NCBI RefSeq assembly: GCF_008369935.1
Contig: NZ_VTUZ01000023.1
Span: 1 to 64,000 of the forward strand
DNA: 64,000 nt
DNA from: Paraburkholderia panacisoli
Lineage (GTDB): Bacteria; Pseudomonadota; Gammaproteobacteria; Burkholderiales; Burkholderiaceae
Direction of reading: 5' to 3'
In this document: positions 44,644-54,566 of the stretch, piece after piece
Layout: every line of letters starts with the position of its first letter
Position numbering within the stretch: position 1 is the first letter of the stretch
Notes under the pieces: generated by a model
What the model was told of the DNA's origin: nothing
Databases searched by the model: none
The model's input: only the letters and a program-made list of their open reading frames with translations
Made by a program: the position numbers and the translations under genes

Positions 44644-46904
44644 GCGAGATCGTCAATTTGAGCCGACGCCGGGTACTGAAGGGCACATTGGCGGGCGGCG
44701 TGGTGCTGGGTCTGCATGTCGGCGGCGCGCGCATGGCGTTTGCGGCGGCCCCGCTCGCCTCGGCCAACGGCGTTAAAGCAGTGTTTGCGCCGAACGTCTA
44801 TGTGTCGGTCGCGCCGTCCGGCGAGATCGTGCTGGTCGTGCATCGCTCCGAGATGGGCACCGGCATCCGTACCAGCCTCGCGATGATCCTCGCGGACGAA
44901 CTCGATGCCGACTGGAACACGGTCAGGGTCGTGCAGGCGCAAGGTGATGCGAAGTACGGCGACCAGAACACCGATGGCTCGCGTAGCATCCGCCAGTTCT
45001 TCCAGCCACTGCGCGAGGCAGGCGGCTCCGCGCGGCAGATGCTGATCGCGGCGGCCGCTGCGCAGTGGCGCGTGAGCCCCGCAAGCTGCCGGACCGAACC
45101 CGGCCACGTGGTGCATGCGGCGAGCGGGCGGCGCATTTCATACGGCGCGGTCGCGGAGGCTGCGGCGCGTCAGCCGGTGCCCGGCCGCGATACGCTGCAG
45201 CTGAAAAACGAGGACACGTGGCGCTATATCGGCAAATCCCTGCCGATCGTCGATCTCGACGACATCGTTCATGGCCGCGCGACGTATGGCATCGATGTCG
45301 TGTTACCCGGGATGACGTATGCGTCGGTCGAACGTTCGCCCGTGTATGGCGCAACGCTGAAAACCGTCGACTCGACTGAAGCGATGAAGGTGCCCGGCGT
45401 GCTGCACGTGGTGCGCATTTCTTCGGCGCCGCTGCCCGCCGGCTTCCGGCCACTGGGCGGCGTCGCGGTGATCGCGACCAGCACCTGGGCCGCGCTGCAA
45501 GGGCGACAGAAACTCAAGCTCGAATGGGACCTCGGGCCGAACGGCACGTACGATAGCCAGGCGTATCGCAAGGCGCTTGAAGACACTGCGCGGCAGCCTG
45601 GTAAGGTCGTGCGCAATAACGGCGATACCGCGGGAGCGTTGAAGAACGCGGCACGACACGTGTCGGCGGACTATTACGTGCCGCATCTGGCGCACGCGGC
45701 GATGGAGCCGCTGGCCGCAACTGCGTCGTTTGCAAACGGCGCAGTCGAGGTCTGGACCGCGACGCAAAATCCGCAGCAAGCACGCACCACGGTCGCGCAA
45801 GTACTCGGTGTGCCGGAACAGGCCGTGACAATCAATGTGACGTTGCTCGGCGGCGGCTTCGGCCGCAAGTCGAAGCCGGACTACGTAGCCGAAGCCGCGT
45901 ACCTGGCACGCGAAGTCGGCGCACCCGTCAAGCTGACGTGGACACGCGAGGACGACATACGTAACGACTATTTCCATGCTGTGTGCGCGCAGCACATGGA
46001 AGGCGGCCTCGATGCGCAGGGCAAGACGATTGCGTGGTTGCACCGGAGCGTGTTTCCGTCCATCGGTTCGACCTTCACGCCGAACGTGATTTATGGTTCG
46101 GCGGGCGAACTCGGTCAGGGTGTGACCGACATGCCCTATGAAGTCGCCAATGTGCAGTGCGAGAACGGAGCGGCGCCGGCGCATACACGTATTGGCTGGT
46201 ATCGCTCGGTGTACAACATTCCGCACGGCTTTGCACTGGGCTCGTTCGTCGACGAACTTGCCGTTGCGGCGCGGCAGGATCCGGTCCAGCATCTACTCAG
46301 GCTGCTGGGCAGTCCGCGCCATGTCGATCTGCATGCGCTGGGGGTCGATTATCCGAACTACGGCGCGTCGATCGACGAGTATCCAATCGATACCGCGCGC
46401 TATGCCGCAGTGGTCCGCGCGGCAGCGGTGCGTTCGAACTGGAGCGCGGCGTTGCCCGCTCGCCACGGGCGGGGGATTGCTGTCCATCGCAGCTTTTTGA
46501 CGTACGTTGCCGCGGTCGCGCAGGTGCAGGTGGCCGAAGATGGCTCGGTGCGGGTGACGCGTGTCGATCTGGCGGTCGACTGCGGACGTATCGTCAATCC
46601 CGACCGCGTGATCGCGCAGTTCGAAGGCGCGGTGGTCATGGCTCTCGGCAATACGCTATACAGCGAACTGACGTTTAGTCAGGGGGCGGCCGAGCAGTCG
46701 AACTTCACCGACTATCGGGTCGCCCGCATCGACTCCGTGCCGGAAACCCACGTCTATATCGTGCCGAGCGCAGCGCCGCCCGGCGGCGTTGGCGAACCGG
46801 GAGTGCCGCCGACGACGGCGGCGATCTGCAACGCGATCTTCAATGCGACAGGCACGCGGATTCGGGCGTTGCCCGTAGATAGCGCGCTGTTGGAGCGGGC
46901 GTGA
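44640..46904 (+). CDS. Molybdopterin-binding subunit, isoquinoline/aldehyde oxidoreductase-like
   Basis: A 754-aa large subunit of the xanthine dehydrogenase superfamily, of the two-subunit IorAB type that lacks a FAD subunit. Residues 8-38 form a Tat signal ([20 protein letters not shown]), placing the complex in the periplasm, the small subunit hitch-hiking. Molybdopterin-binding segments include [20 protein letters not shown] (typo-free motif GGGFGRK) and [13 protein letters not shown], whose Glu is the catalytic base. It oxidises an aldehyde or N-heterocycle; substrate unknown. No maturation (XdhC/CoxF) gene is adjacent. Confidence 0.92.
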   Translation: MSEIVNLSRRRVLKGTLAGGVVLGLHVGGARMAFAAAPLASANGVKAVFAPNVYVSVAPSGEIVLVVHRSEMGTGIRTSLAMILADELDADWNTVRVVQAQGDAKYGDQNTDGSRSIRQFFQPLREAGGSARQMLIAAAAAQWRVSPASCRTEPGHVVHAASGRRISYGAVAEAAARQPVPGRDTLQLKNEDTWRYIGKSLPIVDLDDIVHGRATYGIDVVLPGMTYASVERSPVYGATLKTVDSTEAMKVPGVLHVVRISSAPLPAGFRPLGGVAVIATSTWAALQGRQKLKLEWDLGPNGTYDSQAYRKALEDTARQPGKVVRNNGDTAGALKNAARHVSADYYVPHLAHAAMEPLAATASFANGAVEVWTATQNPQQARTTVAQVLGVPEQAVTINVTLLGGGFGRKSKPDYVAEAAYLAREVGAPVKLTWTREDDIRNDYFHAVCAQHMEGGLDAQGKTIAWLHRSVFPSIGSTFTPNVIYGSAGELGQGVTDMPYEVANVQCENGAAPAHTRIGWYRSVYNIPHGFALGSFVDELAVAARQDPVQHLLRLLGSPRHVDLHALGVDYPNYGASIDEYPIDTARYAAVVRAAAVRSNWSAALPARHGRGIAVHRSFLTYVAAVAQVQVAEDGSVRVTRVDLAVDCGRIVNPDRVIAQFEGAVVMALGNTLYSELTFSQGAAEQSNFTDYRVARIDSVPETHVYIVPSAAPPGGVGEPGVPPTTAAICNAIFNATGTRIRALPVDSALLERA

Positions 46905-47001
46905 CCAGCACAGGGGGCAGAGGCGCAGACTGTGCCGGTATCGCGATCACTTGATCTGCCGATGGTCGACGCCGCATGAAATGCGGCGCATCGGCAACGC
47001 C

Positions 47002-47616
47002 TCATTGTGTCGCGCCGACGCGGCGTAGAGCTTGCTCTGCAGCCGGATTGTGTTGTGCGATCGCCATTTGCAATGCGGTGCCGCCGCGCGCATCGACATG
47101 ATTCGCGTTGGCGCCATGTGCGACGAGCACCGGAACCATATCGAGTCGGCCGAATAGCGCGGCAAACGACAATGCCGTTTCCCCCGCGTTGTTGGTTTGA
47201 TCGATGGCGCAATGCGTGTCGAGCAACATCGTTGCAATGTTCGTCTCGCCTTTGAAGAGCGCTCCCATCAGGGCCGTATTACCATTCCGGTCGGCCGCGC
47301 AGGCGTTGGCGCCTGCACCGAGGAGGGCCTTCAAGGTCTCCGGGTGATTGTCGTACGCGCTAAGGATCAGCGCGGTATAGCCTTCGGGCGTCGTTGTCTC
47401 GAGCGGGAAATGGGCATCGATCAACGCCTGAACAATATCCGTGCGCCCCGCACGCGCCGCAGCAAACCAGTCTTCGGTGAAACGCGGCGTGTCCGTCACG
47501 GCCGAATACGTTCCCGACTGATACACATGCTCTGCGCAACTCGCTGTCAACAGTGCGGTCAGGGTGATGGCCGCCACGGTCCGAACAAGGCGCCGGGCAG
47601 CAAAAGAGCATCGCAT
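47002..47616 (-). CDS. Ankyrin-repeat lipoprotein next to catalase (AnkB-like)
   Basis: A 204-aa exported protein. A signal sequence ends in the lipobox LLTASC, suggesting a lipid-anchored protein. About five ankyrin repeats follow from residue 50, with consensus pieces EGYTALILSAYDNHPETLKA, NGNTALMGALFKGETNIATM and NAGETALSFAALFGRLDMVP. GGAG precedes the ATG. It is 68 bases downstream of the catalase gene. In Pseudomonas aeruginosa the ankyrin protein AnkB beside katB is needed for full periplasmic catalase activity; a similar role is likely. Confidence 0.9.
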   Translation of the reverse strand: MRCSFAARRLVRTVAAITLTALLTASCAEHVYQSGTYSAVTDTPRFTEDWFAAARAGRTDIVQALIDAHFPLETTTPEGYTALILSAYDNHPETLKALLGAGANACAADRNGNTALMGALFKGETNIATMLLDTHCAIDQTNNAGETALSFAALFGRLDMVPVLVAHGANANHVDARGGTALQMAIAQHNPAAEQALRRVGATQ

Positions 47617-47684
47617 TGTGTTCTCCGTGAGAAAGCATGCCTATTCAATGGGGAAACTTGCTTGCGCAGGCTCCCCCATCGACT

Positions 47685-49226
47685 TTAGTTGTCGCTCAGG
47701 TGCGCCGCCGCATCCTTCACGCGCGTGACATCCGCATGGGTGGCACGTGCAAGGCGAGTGCCATAGTCGGCATCAGCCTTATAGAAGTACGAGAGCATCG
47801 CGTACTTGTTCGCGTCGTTGGTCACGCGGCCAAGATCGCCCGACAGCGCCGTGATCAGATCTGTCTTGTCGTTATCGGACAGCGTACGGTAGTACTCGCC
47901 GGCCTGACGGAAGTCGAGCGTCTTGTGAATCGCTCGTTGCTGGGTCGTCCCCGTCAGCGGCGTCTGCACGGACTTGTACTTGTCCTGTTGTGCGATTTCG
48001 GCGACTCCGGATGGCTCGTAGTTCACTTCGCCCTTCCGATCTCCTCCATTCATGAGGCCGTCCTGGTTATTGTTGGAAACGGAGAACAGCGGACGGTTGA
48101 TCGGCAACTGGTTGTAGTTCGGGCCGAGGCGGTACATCTGTGTGTCGGCATAGGCGAACAGGCGGCCCTGCAACATCCGGTCTTCAGAAGGTTCAATCCC
48201 CGGTACGAGTCGCGACGGTGCGAATGCCGATTCTTCCGTGGACTCGAAATAGTTATCCGGAATGCGGTTGAGCGTCATCGTGCCCACCTTCTCCTCGGGG
48301 ATGGAGGATGGCCACACCTTCGTGTCATCCAGCGGATCGAAATCGAACTTGTCCAGATCCTTCGGCGAGAGCACCTGGATGTAAAGGTCCCACTGAGGAT
48401 ACGAGCGCGCCTTGACCGAGTTGTACAGGTCATTGGTCATCATGTTCCAGTCAGCGCCGATCGAATGCGAGATATCCTGGGGGCGAATGGTTTGGATGCC
48501 TTGACGGCTCTTCCAGTGAAACTTCACGTAGTGAACTTCGCCTTTCGCATTGACGAACTTGAAGGCGTGCACAGCGAAGCCGTCCATGTGCCGATACGAA
48601 TCCGGCATGCCCTCGTCCGTGTAGAGGTGCGTGAGCATGTTGGTCGCTTCGGGCGAATGGGCGAAAAAGTCGAACGCCAGATTCGGATCCTGCACACCGG
48701 TCACAGCCGATGGTTTGTTTGCGTGCACGAAGTCAGGAAACTTGATCGCGTCCCGAATGAAGAAGATCGGCCAGTTGATGCCGACCATGTCCCAGTTCCC
48801 TTGCTGCGTGTAGAACTTGATCGCGAAACCGCGCGGGTCCCGTGCCTGCTCGGGCGAGCCGCGATAGCCCATCACCGTCGAAAAGCGAACGAAGACCGGG
48901 GTCTTCGTTCCAGGCGTGAACACCTGGGCCGAGGTCAGGGAACTGATGTCTGTAGTCGGCACGAACTCGCCAAAGATACCTGTGCCACGTGCATGCACGA
49001 CACGCTCGGGTATGCGCTCCCGGTCGAAGCGCTGCAGTTTCTCGATGAGATGAGAGTCCTGCAAGAGAACCGGACCTTCGGGGCCCGCGGTCTGGGAGTT
49101 CTGGTTGTCGCCGACCGGCGACCCGCTATCCTGGGTCATACCCGCCGCTTGCGCCGGTTGAACGAGCGCAATTGCTGAGACGATCGAGAAAAGGCTTGCA
49201 GCAATCTGTGTCTTCCGTACTTTCAC
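47685..49226 (-). CDS. katB: Periplasmic monofunctional catalase (KatB-like)
   Basis: A 513-aa haem catalase that decomposes hydrogen peroxide. A signal peptide of about 27 residues (ending AQA) shows it is exported. The catalytic His is in RVVHARGTGIFGEF, the Asn in MVGINWPIFFIRDAIKFPDF and the proximal haem Tyr in RLFAYADTQMYRLGPNY. The length fits small-subunit catalases plus leader. The start is GTG with AGGA upstream. It is the first gene of a two-gene operon with the ankyrin lipoprotein. Confidence 0.94.
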   Translation of the reverse strand: MKVRKTQIAASLFSIVSAIALVQPAQAAGMTQDSGSPVGDNQNSQTAGPEGPVLLQDSHLIEKLQRFDRERIPERVVHARGTGIFGEFVPTTDISSLTSAQVFTPGTKTPVFVRFSTVMGYRGSPEQARDPRGFAIKFYTQQGNWDMVGINWPIFFIRDAIKFPDFVHANKPSAVTGVQDPNLAFDFFAHSPEATNMLTHLYTDEGMPDSYRHMDGFAVHAFKFVNAKGEVHYVKFHWKSRQGIQTIRPQDISHSIGADWNMMTNDLYNSVKARSYPQWDLYIQVLSPKDLDKFDFDPLDDTKVWPSSIPEEKVGTMTLNRIPDNYFESTEESAFAPSRLVPGIEPSEDRMLQGRLFAYADTQMYRLGPNYNQLPINRPLFSVSNNNQDGLMNGGDRKGEVNYEPSGVAEIAQQDKYKSVQTPLTGTTQQRAIHKTLDFRQAGEYYRTLSDNDKTDLITALSGDLGRVTNDANKYAMLSYFYKADADYGTRLARATHADVTRVKDAAAHLSDN

Positions 49227-49299
49227 TTTGTATTCCTGGTTCAGGGGGGAGCCGGAGGAATACTATGACTCAGTCGTTCTATTATCCAATCTCTTTTTC

Positions 49300-49314
49300 C
49301 TATCATTTCAATAG
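49300..49314. promoter_or_regulatory. OxyR-like half-site pair upstream of katB
   Basis: CTAT-N7-ATAG, the central part of the OxyR consensus (ATAG-N7-CTAT-N7-ATAG-N7-CTAT), lies 74 bases before the katB start. The outer tetramers are weak matches, so this is only a candidate peroxide-responsive site. Confidence 0.35.
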
Positions 49315-49789
49315 GCGCAGAATTGCTTTGGAAATTAGAAGCCATTAGAGAAAGTGAAATGACGATGAACGTGCATTGCTCTGCAGAGCGATTGGGAAAT
49401 ACAGCTGTGTGAGCCACATGATCGCGAGATGTGGGGCAGGTGATGTATGTATCGTGCAGTTCAAAAGCGATACAATTTCATTGAGTATTTTTGCGCATGT
49501 GTTTATGAGAGATCTTTTATTTATTGGAATTATCGAATGCAATTTACATTGTTCCGTATATCGAATTAATTGCGCCTTATAGTTGTGTAAAACAGTCGGC
49601 GGCCTGGCTTGCAACAGCCCTGAAGCGCCGCCTTTACTCGACGAACTGAAAATCTGGTCGAACGCTTCTTCTGTCACATCACGCAGCTCCGTCCCACCAC
49701 CACCCGGCACGACAAACTTCGTGAATGCTTTTTGTCATTCGTTACGCTCGCCGCTTCTTTCATCTCGATCTGCCAATTGCCAATACGCT
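49315..49789. other. Low-GC intergenic region
   Basis: AT-rich compared with the rest of the window, particularly 49430-49580. Frames on both strands are short and lack domains. On the minus strand the stretch at about 49602-49732 reads KAFTKFVVPGGGGTELRDVT, then EEAFDQIFSSSSKGGASGLL, somewhat protein-like but without a start. No terminator is visible after the SDR gene. Confidence 0.4.
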
Positions 49790-50554
49790 CTAGCCGCGCC
49801 CCACGAATGGCATGTTGCTCGCCATAACCGTCATATTCAGAACGTTGGTGCTCAAGGGCAGGTTGGCGATGTAACGGACCGCTTCTGCAACGTGTTTCAC
49901 ATCGAACATCGGTTCCGGCGCGATTGTTCCATTTGCCTGGCGTACGCCACGCGTCATGCGCTCGGACAGGTCCGTTAGCGCATTGCCAATGTCGATCTGA
50001 CTGCAGACGATGTTGAACTCGCGGCCATCGAGCGCGATACTCTTCGTGAGGCCAAGCACTGCGTGCTTGCTAGCCGTGTAGGGCGAAGTGAAGGGGCGTG
50101 GCGTATGTGCCGAGATCGACCCGTTGTTGATAATCCGGCCGCCTTGCGGTGATTGCTTTCTCATCAATCCGAAGGCGGCGCGCGCACAGAGGAAAACACC
50201 GGTCACATTGGTATTGATGAGATTTGTCCACGCCTCGACGGGTAGCTCATCCATCGGCACAGCGGGCGCATTGACGCCCGCATTGTTGAACAGAACGTCG
50301 AGTCTGCCGTAGGTGCGCTCGATGGTGCCGAAAAGGGCATCGACACTTGCTGCATCACGAACATCGGTCACGACGGCCAGTGCTTCCTGGCCCGCGGCCT
50401 TTGCCGTCTCGACGAGATCGGCGAGCGGCTCGGCACGGCGGCCAGCCAGCACGATGCAGAAGCCGTCCGCGAGAAGCGCCGTCGCAGTGGCTCGGCCAAT
50501 GCCGCTGCCTGCGCCCGTAACGAGCGCGATCCTTTTGGTGGTTGATTCAGTCAT
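49790..50554 (-). CDS. Short-chain dehydrogenase/reductase
   Basis: A 254-aa classical SDR. The cofactor motif is TGAGSGIG (residues 15-22), the structural NNAG follows near residue 92, the catalytic Ser in [12 protein letters not shown] and the Tyr and Lys in [12 protein letters not shown]. It should oxidise or reduce an alcohol/ketone with NAD(P). GAGGAC precedes the ATG at 50554; the longer frame to 50701 is unsupported. It is the last gene of the minus-strand module 2 series, 211 bases after ridA. Confidence 0.92.
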   Translation of the reverse strand: MTESTTKRIALVTGAGSGIGRATATALLADGFCIVLAGRRAEPLADLVETAKAAGQEALAVVTDVRDAASVDALFGTIERTYGRLDVLFNNAGVNAPAVPMDELPVEAWTNLINTNVTGVFLCARAAFGLMRKQSPQGGRIINNGSISAHTPRPFTSPYTASKHAVLGLTKSIALDGREFNIVCSQIDIGNALTDLSERMTRGVRQANGTIAPEPMFDVKHVAEAVRYIANLPLSTNVLNMTVMASNMPFVGRG

Positions 50555-50765
50555 GTTGTCCTCGTGAAGAGAGAAGCGGGAAAGTAGAGGCGCTTTGATC
50601 GCCTCGGACCAGAGCCGAGAAATTCGCCGGTTTTCGCGGCATGTACCCGGTTCGCCGGCGTCTTCATCGAGATCGAAAGCCGACGCGCCGGCGCTGAGCA
50701 CAAGGGGGATCTTATCTTTTAGCTAGAGTTCCGTCTTTTATCCGCTCAAACAACGGGTGGCCTCG

Positions 50766-51152
50766 TTACTGGTGCGGCTCTACAGAATCGTCGCCGGGTT
50801 CCGCAATGGCGTCGATTTCCACCCGCACGCCGTTGAGCGCGCATCCGATGGTGGTCCGTACGGGGGCGGCGGTGCCCATCACTTCGGCATAGGCAGCGTT
50901 GAACCGCTGGAAATCGCCCATATCCGATAGATACGCCTGGACGCGGACCAGTCGACTGAAATCGGTGCCGGCGTCTTCCAGCACAAGGCGCAAGTTATTG
51001 AGTACGGCGGTGGTTTGCTCTTCGATCGTTTCGCCGAGAATGTTCCGTTCGGAATCTCGCGGGACTTGGCCCGCCACGAAAATCAGCCCCCCGGCGCGAC
51101 GCCAGAGGCTGTAGTGACCGCCCAGGGCCGGTTGCTTGTTTGATTCGTTCAT
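50766..51152 (-). CDS. RidA/YjgF-family enamine/imine deaminase, second copy
   Basis: A 128-aa homologue of the RidA protein at 14536: both have LSGQ/VAGQTPRD- or VPRDSERN-type segments and EEQTxAxLxN. The substrate-binding Arg is in VRTTIGCALNGVRVEIDAI and the following Glu is kept. ATG 51152 is chosen over the TTG at 51158; the ribosome binding site is weak. It lies 60 bases downstream of the PLP enzyme gene, in the same order as module 1, and should clear enamines that enzyme releases. Confidence 0.88.
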   Translation of the reverse strand: MNESNKQPALGGHYSLWRRAGGLIFVAGQVPRDSERNILGETIEEQTTAVLNNLRLVLEDAGTDFSRLVRVQAYLSDMGDFQRFNAAYAEVMGTAAPVRTTIGCALNGVRVEIDAIAEPGDDSVEPHQ

Positions 51153-51212
51153 TTCCAATTTCAGCGTTAAGAATATCTCGACAGGGGTGCGCGCTTGCTC
51201 GCCTCGGGACAG

Positions 51213-52313
51213 TCATCGGGGCAACGGTACGACAGAGCGTTCGTTCCCGAGCTGATCCCGGTACTCCCACCGACCGTCGAGGGCACGAACGAGCGCGTTG
51301 CTATACAGGTAGGCCGTGGTGCACGTGTGCTCCGGAACCAGCAACAGCCGGTCGCCGACGTTGAGCGTGTTGTTGCGGATGACGGTGTGCTCTTCGTTCA
51401 TCATCACGATTTCGCCGACGCCATGAAAGCGCTGTGCCTGTGGCTTGTCCGGGGAGATCGCCTTGCTGCCGGCATCCAGCGTGGACGTGCCATTGCGCGT
51501 CGACACGACCGTCGTCAATACAAATCCGGCAGCAATCCAGTCGTGGTGCGCGAGCTCTCGCAGGTGCTGGGCGTTCGAATAGACCCAGGTGCCCGGCGAC
51601 ACATACGACATCGCGGAGCGCGGCCATAGGTCGAACGTGTAGCTGTTGCCTCCGACTACATCCACATCGATGCCGTTCCCGCGCAAGGTCGACTGCAGCG
51701 CATCGAGTGTTTCGGTGAGCTTATGCACTCTTGCTTGGCGCTCTTCAACAGCGCCCCGGATGTGGCCATCGTAGAGATGCCAGCCTGCAAGTCGGCCGAG
51801 CCTGGCGACCGCACCTGCGAGCGCCAGTGCGCTCTCGTCCATCGGGATTCCCGTGCGTCCCATCCCGGGGTCCAGGTCGATACGCAGTTTGACCGAGCGC
51901 GGGGCGCCGTTCAGGAGTCCAGTCCACACGTTCAGTCCATGGGGGGAATCGACAAGACCCGTGAGTTCGGCGTCTGGATAAGCTTTGGCCAGTTCGACGA
52001 AACGGCCGATGTTCTGCGGATTGACGGTCGGAAATGCCCAGGTGACGCGTGTGGCGCCAGCCGCCAGTGCCATTGCGACTTCGGCGAGCGTACTGGCCTT
52101 GAACGAGCTGACGCCCTGCGCCAGCAACAAGCGAACGAGCCACGCAGCGCGATGAGTCTTCACGTGCGGCATCAGGCGCTCGACGCCACCGCACGCGTTT
52201 GCGGTGACCGCCAGGTTGTGCAGGACGCGGTCTTCCGCCACCACGAAGCAAGGTGTTGCGACCGCTGGCACCAGGTCCGCGGTAAATGGGCTAAGCATGT
52301 TGGGTGTTGTCAT
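51213..52313 (-). CDS. D-serine dehydratase/D-threonine aldolase-like PLP enzyme, second copy
   Basis: A 366-aa fold-type III PLP enzyme, the same length as the one at 15044. Lys52 in LMPHVKTHRA is the PLP lysine; His329 and Cys331 in PEHTCTTAYLY form an H-x-C zinc-type site, again like D-serine dehydratase. Shared blocks include YTFDLWPRS-type, TLDAGSKAISPDKP and VMMNEEH. The two copies differ throughout, so they are old paralogues, probably with different substrates. Position between ridA and an amino-acid ABC transporter suggests the transporter delivers its substrate. Confidence 0.86.
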   Translation of the reverse strand: MTTPNMLSPFTADLVPAVATPCFVVAEDRVLHNLAVTANACGGVERLMPHVKTHRAAWLVRLLLAQGVSSFKASTLAEVAMALAAGATRVTWAFPTVNPQNIGRFVELAKAYPDAELTGLVDSPHGLNVWTGLLNGAPRSVKLRIDLDPGMGRTGIPMDESALALAGAVARLGRLAGWHLYDGHIRGAVEERQARVHKLTETLDALQSTLRGNGIDVDVVGGNSYTFDLWPRSAMSYVSPGTWVYSNAQHLRELAHHDWIAAGFVLTTVVSTRNGTSTLDAGSKAISPDKPQAQRFHGVGEIVMMNEEHTVIRNNTLNVGDRLLLVPEHTCTTAYLYSNALVRALDGRWEYRDQLGNERSVVPLPR

Positions 52314-52391
52314 GGGGTGGTCGGTTACGACGCATCCGTGCCGGGCGGCTGCTGCACGGCACGGCGCGGCCTTCGAAAGGGGAAGGGTTGG

Positions 52392-53117
52392 TTAGTGACG
52401 CAGGTCGGACAGGAATGCCTGCGCGCGCGGATGCACGGGCGACCGGAAGAAGGTTTGTGGGTCGGCTACCTCAAGAATCTCGCCGCGGTCCATAAACCAG
52501 ACGCTGTCGCTCACCTCACGCGCAAACCCCATCTCGTGGGTCACGCACATCATGGTCATGCCGTCTCTCGCCAGCGACTTCATGACGTTGAGCACTTCGC
52601 CGACCATCTCGGGATCGAGCGCGCTGGTCGGTTCGTCGAAGAGCATGACTGGCGGCTCCATGGCCAGCGCGCGCGCAATGGCGACGCGCTGCTGCTGTCC
52701 GCCCGACAACTGCTGCGGATATGCGTTCGCCTTGCTCGACAGTCCTACACGGTCGAGCAACGTCAACGCCTGTTGCTTTGCATCCACGCGGCTTTTGCCG
52801 GCCGCCTTCAGCGGCGCCAGGCATATGTTGTCCAGTACCGACAGATGCGGAAACAGGTTGAACTGCTGAAACACAAAGCCGACGCGGCTGCGAAACCGGT
52901 TGAGGTTCAAGGAAGCCTGATGGATGCTCGTGCCGTCGACTGTGATCTCGCCGCCCTGAATCTCCTCCAGTCGATTGACGGTACGGATCAGCGTGGATTT
53001 GCCCGACCCTGAAGGGCCGCACACGACCACTACCTCGCCTCGCTTCACTTCTGCAGTTACGTCGACGAGCGCTCGATACTCGCCATACCACTTGTTAACT
53101 TTGGAAAACTGAATCAT
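52392..53117 (-). CDS. Polar amino-acid ABC transporter, ATPase
   Basis: A 241-aa GlnQ/HisP-type ATPase on the inner face of the membrane. Walker A is GPSGSGKST, the signature [16 protein letters not shown], Walker [14 protein letters not shown] and the switch His is in [12 protein letters not shown] 53117 has AGGAG eight bases upstream and overlaps the permease gene by 23 bases; a longer start at 53135 is possible. It powers the import system encoded by the next three genes. Confidence 0.93.
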   Translation of the reverse strand: MIQFSKVNKWYGEYRALVDVTAEVKRGEVVVVCGPSGSGKSTLIRTVNRLEEIQGGEITVDGTSIHQASLNLNRFRSRVGFVFQQFNLFPHLSVLDNICLAPLKAAGKSRVDAKQQALTLLDRVGLSSKANAYPQQLSGGQQQRVAIARALAMEPPVMLFDEPTSALDPEMVGEVLNVMKSLARDGMTMMCVTHEMGFAREVSDSVWFMDRGEILEVADPQTFFRSPVHPRAQAFLSDLRH

Positions 53118-53832
53118 TGATGACGCTCCTGACATCTGGCATTTTTCCTGAAGCACGCCGGCGCGCGATGCGCCGTTCGATGACATGCGCGCATCGGGTG
53201 AGCGCGTAGCACACCACGAAGTAGGTCAGCGCGAGAATCGCGAAAACCTGAAACGGTTGTGTAAGAAGACTGGCGTTGATTTGTTGGGCGGAAAACGTCA
53301 GTTCCTGGACGCTGATCACATAGCCGATCGACGTGTCCTTCACCGTCGATACACATTGGCTGAGAATGCTGGGCAGCATGTTGTACAGTGCCTGCGGCAG
53401 GATCACGTGGCGCATCGTCGCGCCGTAACCCAGTCCGAGCGAGCGTGCGGACTCGGTCTGTCCTTTGGGTGTCGACTCGATGCCCGCGCGGAAAATCTCG
53501 CATAGATAGGCGGCCTGATAGATCACCAGCGTGACCACGAGCGTCGTGAACGCGCTCACGAGGTGGCCGATCAATCCAGGCACCAGGAAATAACTCCAGA
53601 ATACGAGCATCACGAGCGGCACGCCGCGCACGATATAGATGAGCACGGCCGAGGGCACGCTGAAGACCTTGTACGGCGAAACCCGGCACAACGCGAGCAG
53701 TACGCCAAGCGGGAAGGCAAAAGCGAGACCGGTCAGCGAGAGAATCAACGTGAGTGCAAGTCCGCCGATCGGGCCATCGGGATATTGCCCGAGCAGGAGG
53801 AAATGCGAGTTGTGGATCAGTATGTCGAGCAT
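53095..53832 (-). CDS. Polar amino-acid ABC transporter, permease
   Basis: A 245-aa inner-membrane HisMQ/GlnP-type permease with about five helices. The EAA loop that contacts the ATPase reads [20 protein letters not shown]. The N-terminal amphipathic helix precedes [20 protein letters not shown]. It starts three bases after the stop of the other permease gene and overlaps the ATPase gene, so the set is one operon. The two permeases should form a heterodimer. Confidence 0.92.
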   Translation of the reverse strand: MLDILIHNSHFLLLGQYPDGPIGGLALTLILSLTGLAFAFPLGVLLALCRVSPYKVFSVPSAVLIYIVRGVPLVMLVFWSYFLVPGLIGHLVSAFTTLVVTLVIYQAAYLCEIFRAGIESTPKGQTESARSLGLGYGATMRHVILPQALYNMLPSILSQCVSTVKDTSIGYVISVQELTFSAQQINASLLTQPFQVFAILALTYFVVCYALTRCAHVIERRIARRRASGKMPDVRSVINDSVFQS

Positions 53833-53835
53833 GGT

Positions 53836-54534
53836 TCATTTCGCCGCGATACGGGTGCGCCGTGTAATGGCTGCGCCTGCGCCCATCAAGCTCAAAGAAA
53901 TGGCCAGATAGACGACCGTTCCAATGAGATATATTTCGAAGGTTCTAAAGGTCTGGTTCTCGATGTCGCGCACCGTGTACGTCAGCTCGGCAACCCCGAT
54001 TGCCATTGCCAGGCTGGTGTTCTTGAAGAGCACCACCGTGTGGTTGATGAAAGGCGGCATGGCAATGCGAAAGCTTTGCGGCAGGATCACGTATCGCATT
54101 GACTTCGCATAGCTCAGACCCAGCGAGCGGGCTGCCTCATGTTGACCATGCGGCACCGCTCGCAAACCGCTGCGAATATCCTCGGAGTAGTACGCGGCCA
54201 TGCACAGGCCGAGCGCAAGCGAAGCGAAGATGAATTCACCACTATGCGCGTTGATCCATGTCTGCGCGCTGTCCGGCAGCAGCGTCGGGAATCCGAAGTA
54301 CCACAGGAACAGCTGCGCGAGCATGGGCACGTTCTGATGGTACGCAACGTAGCCGGCAATGAGCTTCTCGACGAACGGATTACCCATCGTGCGCAGCGTC
54401 GCCATCACCGTACCGAGTGAGACCGCGAGCAGCCAGCTCGTCAGCGTGAGCAGGGCAGTGTATTGCAATCCCCAGACGAGATGCTGCAGGTTCGGGGCCG
54501 CAAAGATGCCCGAGAAGTTGAGATGCGCCAGCAT
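53836..54534 (-). CDS. Polar amino-acid ABC transporter, permease
   Basis: A 232-aa HisMQ-type permease. Typical parts are GLQYTALLTLTSWLLAVSLG in helix 1, GYVAYHQNVPMLAQLFLWYF, and the EAA loop EAARSLGLSYAKSMRYVILP. AAGGA precedes the ATG. It lies 32 bases after the binding-protein gene and 3 before the second permease. This glutamate/aspartate-type permease pair (GltJK-like) would import an acidic or polar amino acid. Confidence 0.92.
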   Translation of the reverse strand: MLAHLNFSGIFAAPNLQHLVWGLQYTALLTLTSWLLAVSLGTVMATLRTMGNPFVEKLIAGYVAYHQNVPMLAQLFLWYFGFPTLLPDSAQTWINAHSGEFIFASLALGLCMAAYYSEDIRSGLRAVPHGQHEAARSLGLSYAKSMRYVILPQSFRIAMPPFINHTVVLFKNTSLAMAIGVAELTYTVRDIENQTFRTFEIYLIGTVVYLAISLSLMGAGAAITRRTRIAAK

Positions 54535-54566
54535 GAGTAATCCTTATTGCGCGGGCAGTGTCGTGA

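Noticed and set aside
47637-49178. 513-codon open frame on the plus strand opposite katB
   Set aside because: The catalase on the minus strand has all catalytic residues; the opposite frame is a shadow.
49670-49735. Very short minus-strand ORF containing three consecutive Trp codons, considered as a leader peptide
   Set aside because: It has no Shine-Dalgarno, no alternative hairpins and no tryptophan gene downstream; it lies after, not before, the SDR gene.
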